Shown: positions 1 to 6,321 of the stretch, piece after piece
Layout: each line of letters opens with the position of its first letter
How positions within the stretch are numbered: position 1 is the stretch's first letter
Source: a bacterium
GTDB lineage: Bacteria > Chloroflexota > Dormibacteria > UBA8260 > Bog-877
Assembly: GCA_021817025.1 (NCBI GenBank)
Contig: JAKAWF010000048.1
Span: 1-17,443, forward strand
Reading direction: 5' to 3'
Length of the DNA: 17,443 nt
Notes under the pieces: generated by a model
Seen by the model: the letters and a program-made list of their open reading frames with translations, nothing else
Told to the model about the DNA's origin: nothing
Database searches by the model: none
Program-made: the position numbers and the translations under genes

Positions 1-677
1 TCATCGGCCTCGAAGAGGCCCACTTTGCCGCCCATCTCGACCGCCATGTTGGAGAGCGTCATGCGGTCTCCGAGGGGCAGCTCCCGGGCGCCCTCACCGA
101 TGTACTCAACGGCCTGGTAACGGGCCCCGTCGCTTCCGACCTGGCGCACCACCTCCAGAATCAGGTCCTTGGCGAAGACACCCGGTCCGAACTGGCCCTC
201 CAGACGCACCGCCAGCGTGCTGGGGACCCGCAACCAGCACTCGCCGGTGGCATGCGCCACCGCCACGTCCGTGGAGCCCATCCCGGTAGCGAAGGCCCCG
301 AAGGCACCCAAGGTGACGGTGTGGCTGTCGGCGCCGACAACGACATCCCCGGGGAGTACCAAGCCGTGCTCGGGCAGCACCTGATGGCAGATTCCGTCAG
401 TGAGCAGGTTGGGAATGCGCTGCTGCGCCACGAAATCACGCGCCAGCTGCTGCTGCGCGGCGGCCGCGACGGTGGCGGCCGGGGTGATGTGGTCGAAGAC
501 GACCACCCCTCGTTCGGGCCGCGCCACCGGGCGGCCCAGCTGGGCCAGCCCCTCGGCGACCAGCGCCGTGGTGGTGTCGTGGCTCATCACCACATCTACC
601 GGAACGACCACGGTGTCCCCCGCCAGGACCGGCCTGTCCAGACGGGCGCTGATGATCTCCTCCGCCAGAGTTCCCAC
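1..677 (-). CDS. hacA: Homoaconitase / 3-isopropylmalate dehydratase family large subunit (partial, C-terminus off the left edge)
   Basis: Aconitase-superfamily large subunit, 225 residues visible of a usual ~420. Together with a small subunit it would isomerise homocitrate to homoisocitrate through a 4Fe-4S cluster. Visible motifs are SHD (32-34), GICHQ (94-98), GADSHT (114-119) and TGMGSTD (130-136). The GICHQ form resembles the archaeal/homoaconitase-type branch rather than classical bacterial LeuC. The cluster cysteines lie beyond the window. I chose the GTG start at 677, two bases after the homocitrate synthase stop, with AGGGA about 7 nt upstream. Its place behind homocitrate synthase argues for the homoaconitase role in lysine synthesis. 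LeuC activity, or dual specificity, cannot be excluded from sequence alone. Confidence 0.88.
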   Translation of the reverse strand, partial: MGTLAEEIISARLDRPVLAGDTVVVPVDVVMSHDTTTALVAEGLAQLGRPVARPERGVVVFDHITPAATVAAAAQQQLARDFVAQQRIPNLLTDGICHQVLPEHGLVLPGDVVVGADSHTVTLGAFGAFATGMGSTDVAVAHATGECWLRVPSTLAVRLEGQFGPGVFAKDLILEVVRQVGSDGARYQAVEYIGEGARELPLGDRMTLSNMAVEMGGKVGLFEAD

Positions 678-679
678 GG

Positions 680-1840
680 CTATTCCCTGCCGCCGCCGGC
701 CAGCGCCGCGCGCACCACTCCAGCCGCCGAGGCTTCGTCCATGCGGCGCTCCTCAGCGGCCCCCTTGAGGGCAAGGGTGGCAATCGCGACCTCCTGGCCG
801 TCCAGCGCCCTGCCCATCAGGGTTGCCCCGAAGTCGGCCACCGCGTGGCGGCCCACCAACCGCGAAGCCACCGAGAGCACCCGACTGCGCCCGACCACGG
901 CGGGGTCGATGGCCTCGTAGGTGGCAGGGGACCGCAGCACCGCATTGGTGTGAACTCCGGCCACATGGGTGAAGGCGTGGGCAGCGGTCAGCGGTTGATT
1001 GAAGGGGATGGCCATCCCCGACAGCCGAGCGACAGCGGCATCAAGGTCCGGCAGGAGGTCGAGGTGGAAGCGCGCCACCAGCTCCGGGGCCAGGGTGTAC
1101 AGGCGGGCCATCAAGGCGCCCAGCGATGTGATCCCCACCCGCTCCCCGATGCCGAGCACGGTCACGTCGAGGCACTCGGCTCCCGCCTGCAAGGCGGCGA
1201 TCGCGTTGGCGACCGCGCAGCCGGTGTCGTTGTGCCCGTGGAATTCCTGGCCGATGCCGGGATACCGTCGCCGCACCGCGCGCACGGTCGCGGCCACCAT
1301 CTCCGGGGTGGCCACGCCCACCGTGTCTGGAACACCCAGCCGTCGCGCCCCCGCCGCCACCGCCTCGTCGAAGGCGGCGAACAGCCGCTGGCGCGAGGTC
1401 CTGAACGCATCCTCGGCACTGAAGCGAACCAGGCCCCCACCGGACACGGCGAGTTCGACGGCGTCGCGGATCCTGCGCGCCAGCTGCGGCCACGGCTGGT
1501 GCAGACTGTCGCTGACCAGGGCGGGCGAGGTGCCCATGAACAGATTCAGCTCATTTGCCCCCACCGCGAGCGCGGCCTCGATGTCGGCGGGATGGCAGCG
1601 CACGTGGCAGCGCACCTGGGCGCGCAGCCCGAGCTGGCTGATCTCCGCCACTTCCGCCGCCACCGCCGGCGAGACCGCCGGCGACGGAAGCTCCAGCTCA
1701 TCGACCCCAAAGGCGTCCAGAGCCAGCGCCAGCCGGACCCGATCCGGCTGCGTGAAGTGCGCTTGGGCGAACTGCTCGCCCTCGCGCAGGGTGCTGTCGA
1801 GAACGAGCACCCTCCCGATCTCGGTGATTCGTACCGCCAT
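680..1840 (-). CDS. hcs: Homocitrate synthase
   Basis: Condenses 2-oxoglutarate with acetyl-CoA to homocitrate, the committed step of the alpha-aminoadipate lysine route. It is a DRE-TIM metallolyase of 386 residues. Motifs are DSTLREGEQF (15-24), RFSAEDAFR (about 139-147), PDTVGVATP (171-179), HGHNDTG (201-207, metal-binding HxH) and GIGERVGITSLG (230-241). The last motif distinguishes homocitrate synthase of the Thermus/Lys20 type from 2-isopropylmalate synthase. I chose the ATG at 1840 because GGGAGG ends 5 nt upstream; the GTG at 1843 is in frame but only 2 nt from that Shine-Dalgarno. The long untranslated leader is a T-box. A role in nitrogenase cofactor or coenzyme B synthesis is possible for this family, but the apparent lysine T-box argues for lysine. 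Confidence 0.92.
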   Translation of the reverse strand: MAVRITEIGRVLVLDSTLREGEQFAQAHFTQPDRVRLALALDAFGVDELELPSPAVSPAVAAEVAEISQLGLRAQVRCHVRCHPADIEAALAVGANELNLFMGTSPALVSDSLHQPWPQLARRIRDAVELAVSGGGLVRFSAEDAFRTSRQRLFAAFDEAVAAGARRLGVPDTVGVATPEMVAATVRAVRRRYPGIGQEFHGHNDTGCAVANAIAALQAGAECLDVTVLGIGERVGITSLGALMARLYTLAPELVARFHLDLLPDLDAAVARLSGMAIPFNQPLTAAHAFTHVAGVHTNAVLRSPATYEAIDPAVVGRSRVLSVASRLVGRHAVADFGATLMGRALDGQEVAIATLALKGAAEERRMDEASAAGVVRAALAGGGRE

Positions 1841-1864
1841 CACTGCCTCCCGGCCACCCGGCCA

Positions 1865-2150
1865 CGCCCGCTCCAGCCGACCTGATCCAGTCGGCCAAGA
1901 GGGCGAGGCCTAGCCCAGGGCTCCGGCCACGCGGTACCACCTCTTTTCGTCGGTGCCTCGCGGCACCGACCTCGCGGGTGCTATCACACCCTGCCCCCAT
2001 AACGGCGGGACTCCCGGCGGGGTCTACTTCCGAGGCCAGGCTCGGTTTCTTCCCGCGGCTCGGAGGTCTTTTTCGGAAGGGTTCCCCTGCGGCCTTTCCA
2101 GCTACCAGCCACTCTCTGGAGGGGACTGAATCTTCCTACTCGTCCTCGTC
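1865..2150 (-). promoter_or_regulatory. T-box leader (probable tRNA-Lys sensor) of the homocitrate synthase operon
   Basis: The minus strand carries the canonical T-box motif AGGTGGTACCGCG at 1942-1930. Just before it is a Stem III hairpin (1970-1949) with 9-bp arms and a GCGA tetraloop. Stem I begins with GACGAGG at 2150 and has the AGAGAG/GCTGG-type distal motifs near 2115-2100. The putative specifier is AAG (2070-2068), followed by ACCTCCGAGC as in other Stem I specifier loops; AAG is lysine. The bulge TGGT matches a tRNA with discriminator A, as tRNA-Lys normally has. CGCCCTCTT (1905-1897) can close the antiterminator with AAGAGG. The same bases can instead form a hairpin at 1905-1865. 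No U-tract follows that hairpin, so the output may be translational rather than classical attenuation. Confidence 0.9.
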
Positions 2151-2165
2151 TTAGCCTTTGCTATT

Positions 2166-2195
2166 CGGTTGTGGAGTGAGTATTTACCACAACCG
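2166..2195. repeat. Perfect 9-bp inverted repeat upstream of the T-box leader
   Basis: CGGTTGTGG (2166-2174) and CCACAACCG (2187-2195) form perfect arms around a 12-nt A/T-richer spacer, in an otherwise GC-rich stretch. It lies just upstream of the T-box Stem I on the minus strand, where the promoter of the lysine operon should be. It could be an operator for a dimeric regulator or an RNA hairpin. No U-tract follows, so it is not a convincing terminator. Confidence 0.45.
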
Positions 2196-2280
2196 CCCCA
2201 CCGAGCGCAAGCCCGACCGAGCCCCACGCTGGCCCCTGGGTGAGCGCAGGGCGGCTTCCCCTCCAGCAGCGATCATCGCA

Positions 2281-2300
2281 CCGGTGGGGCTGGCCACCGG
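2281..2300 (-). terminator. GC-rich hairpin after the aminotransferase gene
   Basis: Seven-bp arms CCGGTGG/CCACCGG with a 6-nt loop start 6 nt beyond the aminotransferase stop codon. The position suits a transcript end separating the hisA unit from the T-box promoter. There is no run of U, so it may only protect the 3' end or be fortuitous. Confidence 0.35.
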
Positions 2301-2306
2301 CCCTGG

Positions 2307-3524
2307 TCACGGAGGTGGGGCCGACTCGCCTTCCGGGCGCCCGGCACAGGCCGCGAGCGCCATGCCGAGCCGAGCGACGGCCAGGTCGGCCTCGGCCGGG
2401 GTGAGGGTCAGGGGCGGCAGCAGCCGCAGCGTGCGCTGGCCCACCGGGTTGACCAGCAGACCGAATTCGACCGCCGCCGCCGCCGCCGCCCGGGCGATGG
2501 GGAGCCGCAGCGCCACCCCGAGCATCAACCCGCGACCCCTGACCGCGAGGATCGGCAGCCCCGCCTCACCCAACCCCAGGATGCCCGTCGTCAGCCGCTG
2601 GCCGACCTCGAGCGCGTTCTGGATCAGCCCCTCGCGCTCGATGGCGTCGAGGACGGCCAGACCCGCGGCGCACGCCAGGGGGTTGCCGCCGAAGGTGCTC
2701 CCGTGGTCCCCCGGCTCCAACAGGTCGGCCTGCGGCCCCACCAGGACGGCCCCGATGGGGACGCCGCCAGCGAGCCCCTTGGCAACTGTCATGACGTCGG
2801 GGACGATGCCCGCCCACTGGTGCGCCCAAAGCCGGCCGGTCCGCCCCATCCCGGTCTGGACCTCGTCCAGCATGAGCAGGCAGGAGTGCTGGTCGCAGAG
2901 GCTGCGGATGGCCACCAGCTCCGCATCGGGGATGGCGAAGACGCCGCTCTCCCCCTGGATGGGCTCGAGCAGCACCGCCGCGACCTGCTCGTCGAGGGCG
3001 TCCTCGAGAGCGCTGAGATCGCCCCGCGGCACCTGCCGGAATCCGGTCGGCAGCGGCTCGAAGTGGCGGCTGTAGCGGGCCGAGCCGGTAGCCGCGAGCG
3101 CGCCCAGCGTGCGCCCGTGGAAGGCACCGGTCAGGGTCACCACCTGATGCGCGCCGCCCTTGCGCAGGCCACCCCACTTGCGGGCCACCTTGATGGCCGC
3201 CTCGTTGGCCTCCGCTCCGCTGTTGGCGAAGAAGACCCGGCTCGGAAAGGCCCCCGCCACCAGCCGCTCCGCCAGCTGCACCTGCGGCTCGGTGAAGTGG
3301 AGATTGCCGGTGTGGATCAAGACTCTGGCCTGGGTGCTCAGGGCTGCGAGCAGGCCAGGATGCCCATGCCCCAAGACGTTGACGGCGACTCCACCGACGC
3401 AGTCCAGGAACCGTTCGCCGTGATCGCTGACGACCCAGGCACCCTCCCCCCGCACCAAGGTCAGGGGCTGCCTCGAGTAGGTGTCGCACAGGACCGCGCC
3501 GGCGCGCTCAGCCAGGGTGCTCAC
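2307..3524 (-). CDS. argD: Class III aminotransferase, acetylornithine / LysW-aminoadipate semialdehyde type
   Basis: PLP enzyme of 405 residues in the ArgD/LysJ family. It would transfer an amino group from glutamate to N-acetylglutamate semialdehyde (arginine) or LysW-aminoadipate semialdehyde (lysine). NSGAEANE (101-108), FHGRT (135-139), DEVQTG (220-225, Asp for the PLP ring nitrogen), AKG with the Schiff-base Lys249, and GSTFGGNPLACAA are all present. The GTG start at 3524 overlaps the PHP gene stop as GTGA, indicating translational coupling. An alanine run near the C-terminus comes from a GCC-repeat stretch. It is the last gene of the hisA unit and lies just upstream of a lysine-type operon, so LysJ is a serious alternative to ArgD. 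The sequence does not separate them, and neither LysW nor other arg genes are in view. Confidence 0.85.
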   Translation of the reverse strand: MSTLAERAGAVLCDTYSRQPLTLVRGEGAWVVSDHGERFLDCVGGVAVNVLGHGHPGLLAALSTQARVLIHTGNLHFTEPQVQLAERLVAGAFPSRVFFANSGAEANEAAIKVARKWGGLRKGGAHQVVTLTGAFHGRTLGALAATGSARYSRHFEPLPTGFRQVPRGDLSALEDALDEQVAAVLLEPIQGESGVFAIPDAELVAIRSLCDQHSCLLMLDEVQTGMGRTGRLWAHQWAGIVPDVMTVAKGLAGGVPIGAVLVGPQADLLEPGDHGSTFGGNPLACAAGLAVLDAIEREGLIQNALEVGQRLTTGILGLGEAGLPILAVRGRGLMLGVALRLPIARAAAAAAVEFGLLVNPVGQRTLRLLPPLTLTPAEADLAVARLGMALAACAGRPEGESAPPP

Positions 3525-4378
3525 CGGGCCATTGTGAGCGTCTCGGCCTCCAGCCACAGCCCCCAGCGGGCCTCTGAGGCCGCGAACCCAGCGCCGTCCA
3601 GCACCTCGCGGGCCGCCCTGAAACCCGCTCCCAAGCGGTCCGGCCGATGGGCGTCGCTGCCCAGAGCCACGGCCCGCCCGCCCGCCTGCTTCCACCAGCC
3701 GACCACCTCGGCGCTGGGACAGAGCCCACGGATCCGGTCGATCCCGCCGCTGGTGTTCAGCTCCAGGACCACGCCCCTTTGGACCGCCGCTTCCAGCACC
3801 GCCTGGAGCTCGGGCCGGTACTGCTGGGAGCTGTATGGCGGCCAGCCGGCCGGCCAGTAGCGCTTCGGGTACTCGAGATGGGCGAGGACGTGGAACTCCA
3901 CCGGTCCCCGCAGGAGATCCAGCAGCTCCTGGAAGTAGGCGCGCATCGCTTGCTCCGGGGATGCCAGCTGAGGGCCACCGAGCTGGCTCAGGTCAACCAG
4001 GGCCCCGGCCGCCTCGACGCAGTGCACCGAGCCCAGCACCAGGTCGAATCCGCCTGGCGCCAGGAGAGCGCCCGCCTCCTCGGTGAAGCGGTGGGGCTCC
4101 CCCAGCTCCACCCCGCTCCAGACCTTGAGCGCGGGGAACTTCCGACGGCAGCGGTCCAGGCACTCCAGGTATCCAACCGCGTCGAGCCGGGCCCCGCCGG
4201 CCAGGGGCGAGTAGTCGGCGTGCTCGGTGAACGCCACCGCTGCGAGTCCGGCCACGGTCGCCCGCCGGCAGCTCTCCTCCATCGAGCCGTCGATGGCGTC
4301 CCAGGACCACTCGGTGTGCACGTGCAGGTCGGCGCCATTCGCGGCTGAGCCGGTCGGTCGGGAGTGCCGGACGCTCAT
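3521..4378 (-). CDS. hisJ: PHP-family histidinol-phosphatase
   Basis: Hydrolyses L-histidinol phosphate to histidinol, the penultimate part of the pathway. It is 285 residues, the usual size of Bacillus HisJ/HisK-type enzymes. PHP metal-site motifs are visible: DLHVHT (17-22), TEHADY (51-56), a GVELGE segment (89-94), GSVHC (116-120), a later HLEYPKRYW segment and LGSDAH near the C-terminus. The ATG at 4378 overlaps the hisA stop as ATGA. No HisN- or HisB-N-type phosphatase occurs in the window, so this enzyme fills that step. Other PHP phosphoesterases share the fold; the his-gene context makes the assignment strong. Confidence 0.88.
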   Translation of the reverse strand: MSVRHSRPTGSAANGADLHVHTEWSWDAIDGSMEESCRRATVAGLAAVAFTEHADYSPLAGGARLDAVGYLECLDRCRRKFPALKVWSGVELGEPHRFTEEAGALLAPGGFDLVLGSVHCVEAAGALVDLSQLGGPQLASPEQAMRAYFQELLDLLRGPVEFHVLAHLEYPKRYWPAGWPPYSSQQYRPELQAVLEAAVQRGVVLELNTSGGIDRIRGLCPSAEVVGWWKQAGGRAVALGSDAHRPDRLGAGFRAAREVLDGAGFAASEARWGLWLEAETLTMAR

Positions 4379-5085
4379 GCGGCGACCACCAGCGCCCGTT
4401 CCAGGTCCAGGCTGCCCTCCGACAGGGCGCGGCCCACGATCGCAGCCTCGGCGCCCGCGTCCCGCAGGCGCTCGAGGTCGCGGTAGTGGCCGATCCCGCC
4501 CGCGACCATGATCGCGGCTCCCAGCGGAAGCAGCTGGCCCAGGCCGGCCAGGTCGGCCCCGACCATGGTGCCGTCGCGCAGGGTGTCGGTGTGCACCAGC
4601 CGCCGCACGCCGCAATCGACCATCCGACGCGCCGCCACGGCCAGTTCCTCCCCGGTGTCGGCCAACCAGCCGCGGGACATCAGGCGCCCGCGGCGGACGT
4701 CGAGGCTCACGACGATGGCTTCCCCGAAGTCTTGCACCAGCGCCTCCAGCAGGGCGGCATCCGCCAAGGCGGCGGTGGAGATGATGACTCGCCGGACTCC
4801 CTGGGAGAGAGCCGCCTCGACACTCTCGCGGTCCCGGGCCCCGCCGCCGGCCTGCACCGGGATCCCCGCACCAGCCGCGATCTCGGAGATCCGACCCAGG
4901 TTGACCCAGCGCCCTTCCCTGGCGCCATCGAGGTCGACCACGTGCAGCCACGGGGCCCCGAGCGCGCGGTAGCGCTCGGCCAGTTCCACCGGGTCGGCCT
5001 GGTAGTTGAGCACCCGGTCGTAGCGACCCTGGACCAGCCGAACCGATCCCCCGCCGAGAAGGTCGATGGCTGGGATCACCAACAT
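4375..5085 (-). CDS. hisA: 1-(5-phosphoribosyl)-5-[(5-phosphoribosylamino)methylideneamino]imidazole-4-carboxamide isomerase (HisA)
   Basis: Catalyses the Amadori rearrangement of ProFAR to PRFAR in histidine synthesis. It is a (beta/alpha)8 barrel of 236 residues. Catalytic Asp8 (in PAIDLL) and Asp129 (in SLDVRRG) are present, as are the phosphate-binding segments QAGGGAR, HTDTLRDGT (165-173) and VAGGIG. No PriA-specific context is seen. The ATG at 5085 has AGGAGGGG upstream. It is divergent from the TrpR-like gene and is the first gene of the minus-strand unit. In many bacteria hisA sits between hisH and hisF; here it has moved to the opposite strand, and hisH is followed directly by hisF. 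Confidence 0.95.
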   Translation of the reverse strand: MLVIPAIDLLGGGSVRLVQGRYDRVLNYQADPVELAERYRALGAPWLHVVDLDGAREGRWVNLGRISEIAAGAGIPVQAGGGARDRESVEAALSQGVRRVIISTAALADAALLEALVQDFGEAIVVSLDVRRGRLMSRGWLADTGEELAVAARRMVDCGVRRLVHTDTLRDGTMVGADLAGLGQLLPLGAAIMVAGGIGHYRDLERLRDAGAEAAIVGRALSEGSLDLERALVVAA

Positions 5086-5099
5086 CCTGCAGCCCCTCC

Positions 5100-5123
5100 T
5101 GCTAACACGCTACCATGTTAGCA
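5100..5123. promoter_or_regulatory. Candidate operator of the TrpR-family regulator in the divergent his promoter region
   Basis: Perfect 8-bp arms TGCTAACA (5100-5107) and TGTTAGCA (5116-5123) flank an 8-nt spacer. The repeat fills most of the 40-nt gap between hisA and the regulator and ends two bases before the regulator's ATG. This is the geometry of an autoregulatory operator overlapping both divergent promoters. Within it, TACCAT on the plus strand and TAACAT on the minus strand resemble -10 boxes (4/6 each). Binding by the adjacent TrpR-like protein is inferred from position. Confidence 0.7.
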
Positions 5124-5125
5124 AG

Positions 5126-5446
5126 ATGAAGCAAGAGCGGCCCGTCAACCCGGCCATCGATGCCTCAGGGGACCCTGCCGAGGAGCTGTTCCGGGCCATC
5201 GCGGACCTGCGCACAGCCGAGGAGGCGGCTGGATTCCTGGGCGACCTCTGCACTCCCCAGGAGCTCCAGGCGATGGGCGCGCGCTGGCAGGTGGTGCGGC
5301 TCCTGGACCAGGGAATGCACTATCAGGCGATCGCGGAGCGCACCGGCGCCAGCACCGCCACCATCAGCCGGGTGAGCAACTGGCTCCGCTTCGGGACCGG
5401 GGGCTACCGGGCGATGCTGGAGCGCTGGCACGAGGCTGGGCGATGA
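5126..5446 (+). CDS. yerC: TrpR-family transcriptional regulator (YerC/HisR type)
   Basis: Small DNA-binding protein of 106 residues, typical for the YerC/YecD branch of the TrpR family. The helix-turn-helix spans about residues 60-90; the strongest family signature is GASTATISRV (74-83), then a WLRFGTGGY segment (86-94). In Firmicutes, TrpR-like proteins of this type have been linked to histidine-gene control. I chose the ATG at 5126; longer in-frame starts would run through the inverted repeat. No Shine-Dalgarno precedes it, so a leaderless mRNA is possible. Its stop overlaps hisG as ATGA. It probably represses its own operon and hisA in response to histidine; the ligand is inferred. Confidence 0.88.
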   Translation: MKQERPVNPAIDASGDPAEELFRAIADLRTAEEAAGFLGDLCTPQELQAMGARWQVVRLLDQGMHYQAIAERTGASTATISRVSNWLRFGTGGYRAMLERWHEAGR

Positions 5447-6321
5447 ACGCCGGATCATCCAGGGAGGATCGGATCCGCCTCGCCCTCCCCAACAAGGGCC
5501 GGCTCGCCCAGCCCGCCGTGACCCTGGTCAAGGAGGCGGGATTCGTGTTCGAGCAGGACAGCCGCCAGTTGTTCACACCCTGCCAGAACTACCCGATGGA
5601 CCTCCTCTTCGTCCGCGCGGAGGACATCGGGGAGTATGCCCAGGATGGGGTGGTCGACCTCGGCATCACCGGGTCCAACCTGGTGGAGGAAGCGGGCGCC
5701 CGCGTGGGCCGTGGCCTCGCCCTGGGTTTTGGCCACTGCCGGCTGCAGGTGGCCGTGCCGGAGTCGGGGCCGATCGCGAGCCTGGGCGACCTGGACGGAC
5801 AGGTGGTGGCCACCTCCCACCCCCGGACCACCGACGCCTACTTCAAGGACCGCCAGCTGGCGATTCGCCTGATCGAAGTCAATGGAGCGGTCGAGGTGGC
5901 CCCCCTGCTGGGAGTGGCTGACGCGATCGTCGACCTGGTCGCCACCGGCACCACCCTGGCCACCAACGGACTGCGCCCCATCGCCACCGTCCTGGAGTCT
6001 GAGGCTGAGCTCATCCACAGCTTGGAGCCGCCGCCGGGCCGCCGCCAGCTGTGCGATCACGTGACCCTGATGCTGGCCAGCGTGATCGCCGGGCGCGGCA
6101 AGAAGTATCTGATGATGAACGCCCCGAGCGACGCCTTGCCCAGCATTCGAGAGGTCATCCCGGGCATCGGCTCCCCCTCGGTCATGCAGCTGGCGGACCC
6201 CGGCATGGTGGCGGTGCACGCGGTGGTCGACGCGGCCGGAATCTGGGAGCTCTTGGCTCCCCTGCGCGACGCCGGGGCGTCCTCCATCCTGGTGCTCTCG
6301 ATCGAGCAGTTGATCCCGTGA
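5443..6321 (+). CDS. hisG: ATP phosphoribosyltransferase, long form (HisG)
   Basis: First enzyme of histidine synthesis: ATP plus PRPP gives phosphoribosyl-ATP. At 292 residues it matches the long homohexameric form, which carries its own C-terminal regulatory domain (about residues 215-292) and does not need HisZ; no hisZ is in the window. The N-terminus has the ALPNKGRL substrate segment. DLGITGSNLVEE and the PRPP loop TGTTLATNGL (168-177) follow. The C-terminal domain normally binds histidine, so feedback inhibition is expected. The start is translationally coupled to the regulator (ATGA) and the stop overlaps hisDC (GTGA). Confidence 0.95.
   Translation: MNAGSSREDRIRLALPNKGRLAQPAVTLVKEAGFVFEQDSRQLFTPCQNYPMDLLFVRAEDIGEYAQDGVVDLGITGSNLVEEAGARVGRGLALGFGHCRLQVAVPESGPIASLGDLDGQVVATSHPRTTDAYFKDRQLAIRLIEVNGAVEVAPLLGVADAIVDLVATGTTLATNGLRPIATVLESEAELIHSLEPPPGRRQLCDHVTLMLASVIAGRGKKYLMMNAPSDALPSIREVIPGIGSPSVMQLADPGMVAVHAVVDAAGIWELLAPLRDAGASSILVLSIEQLIP

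Noticed and set aside
252..920. Plus-strand open frames over 160-1913 and 2158-3860
   Set aside because: All are antisense shadows of homoaconitase, homocitrate synthase and aminotransferase genes.
2471..2490. GCC-type trinucleotide repeat
   Set aside because: It encodes an alanine run inside the aminotransferase and is ordinary for a high-GC gene.
4379..4951. Upstream extension of the phosphatase frame to 4951
   Set aside because: It runs through hisA in another frame with Arg/Gly-rich nonsense sequence; the PHP domain starts right after the ATG at 4378.
6051..6317. Upstream extension of the hisD-hisC frame to an ATG at 6051
   Set aside because: It overlaps 270 nt of hisG and has no HisD similarity; the GTG at 6318 overlapping the hisG stop fits both homology and operon style.
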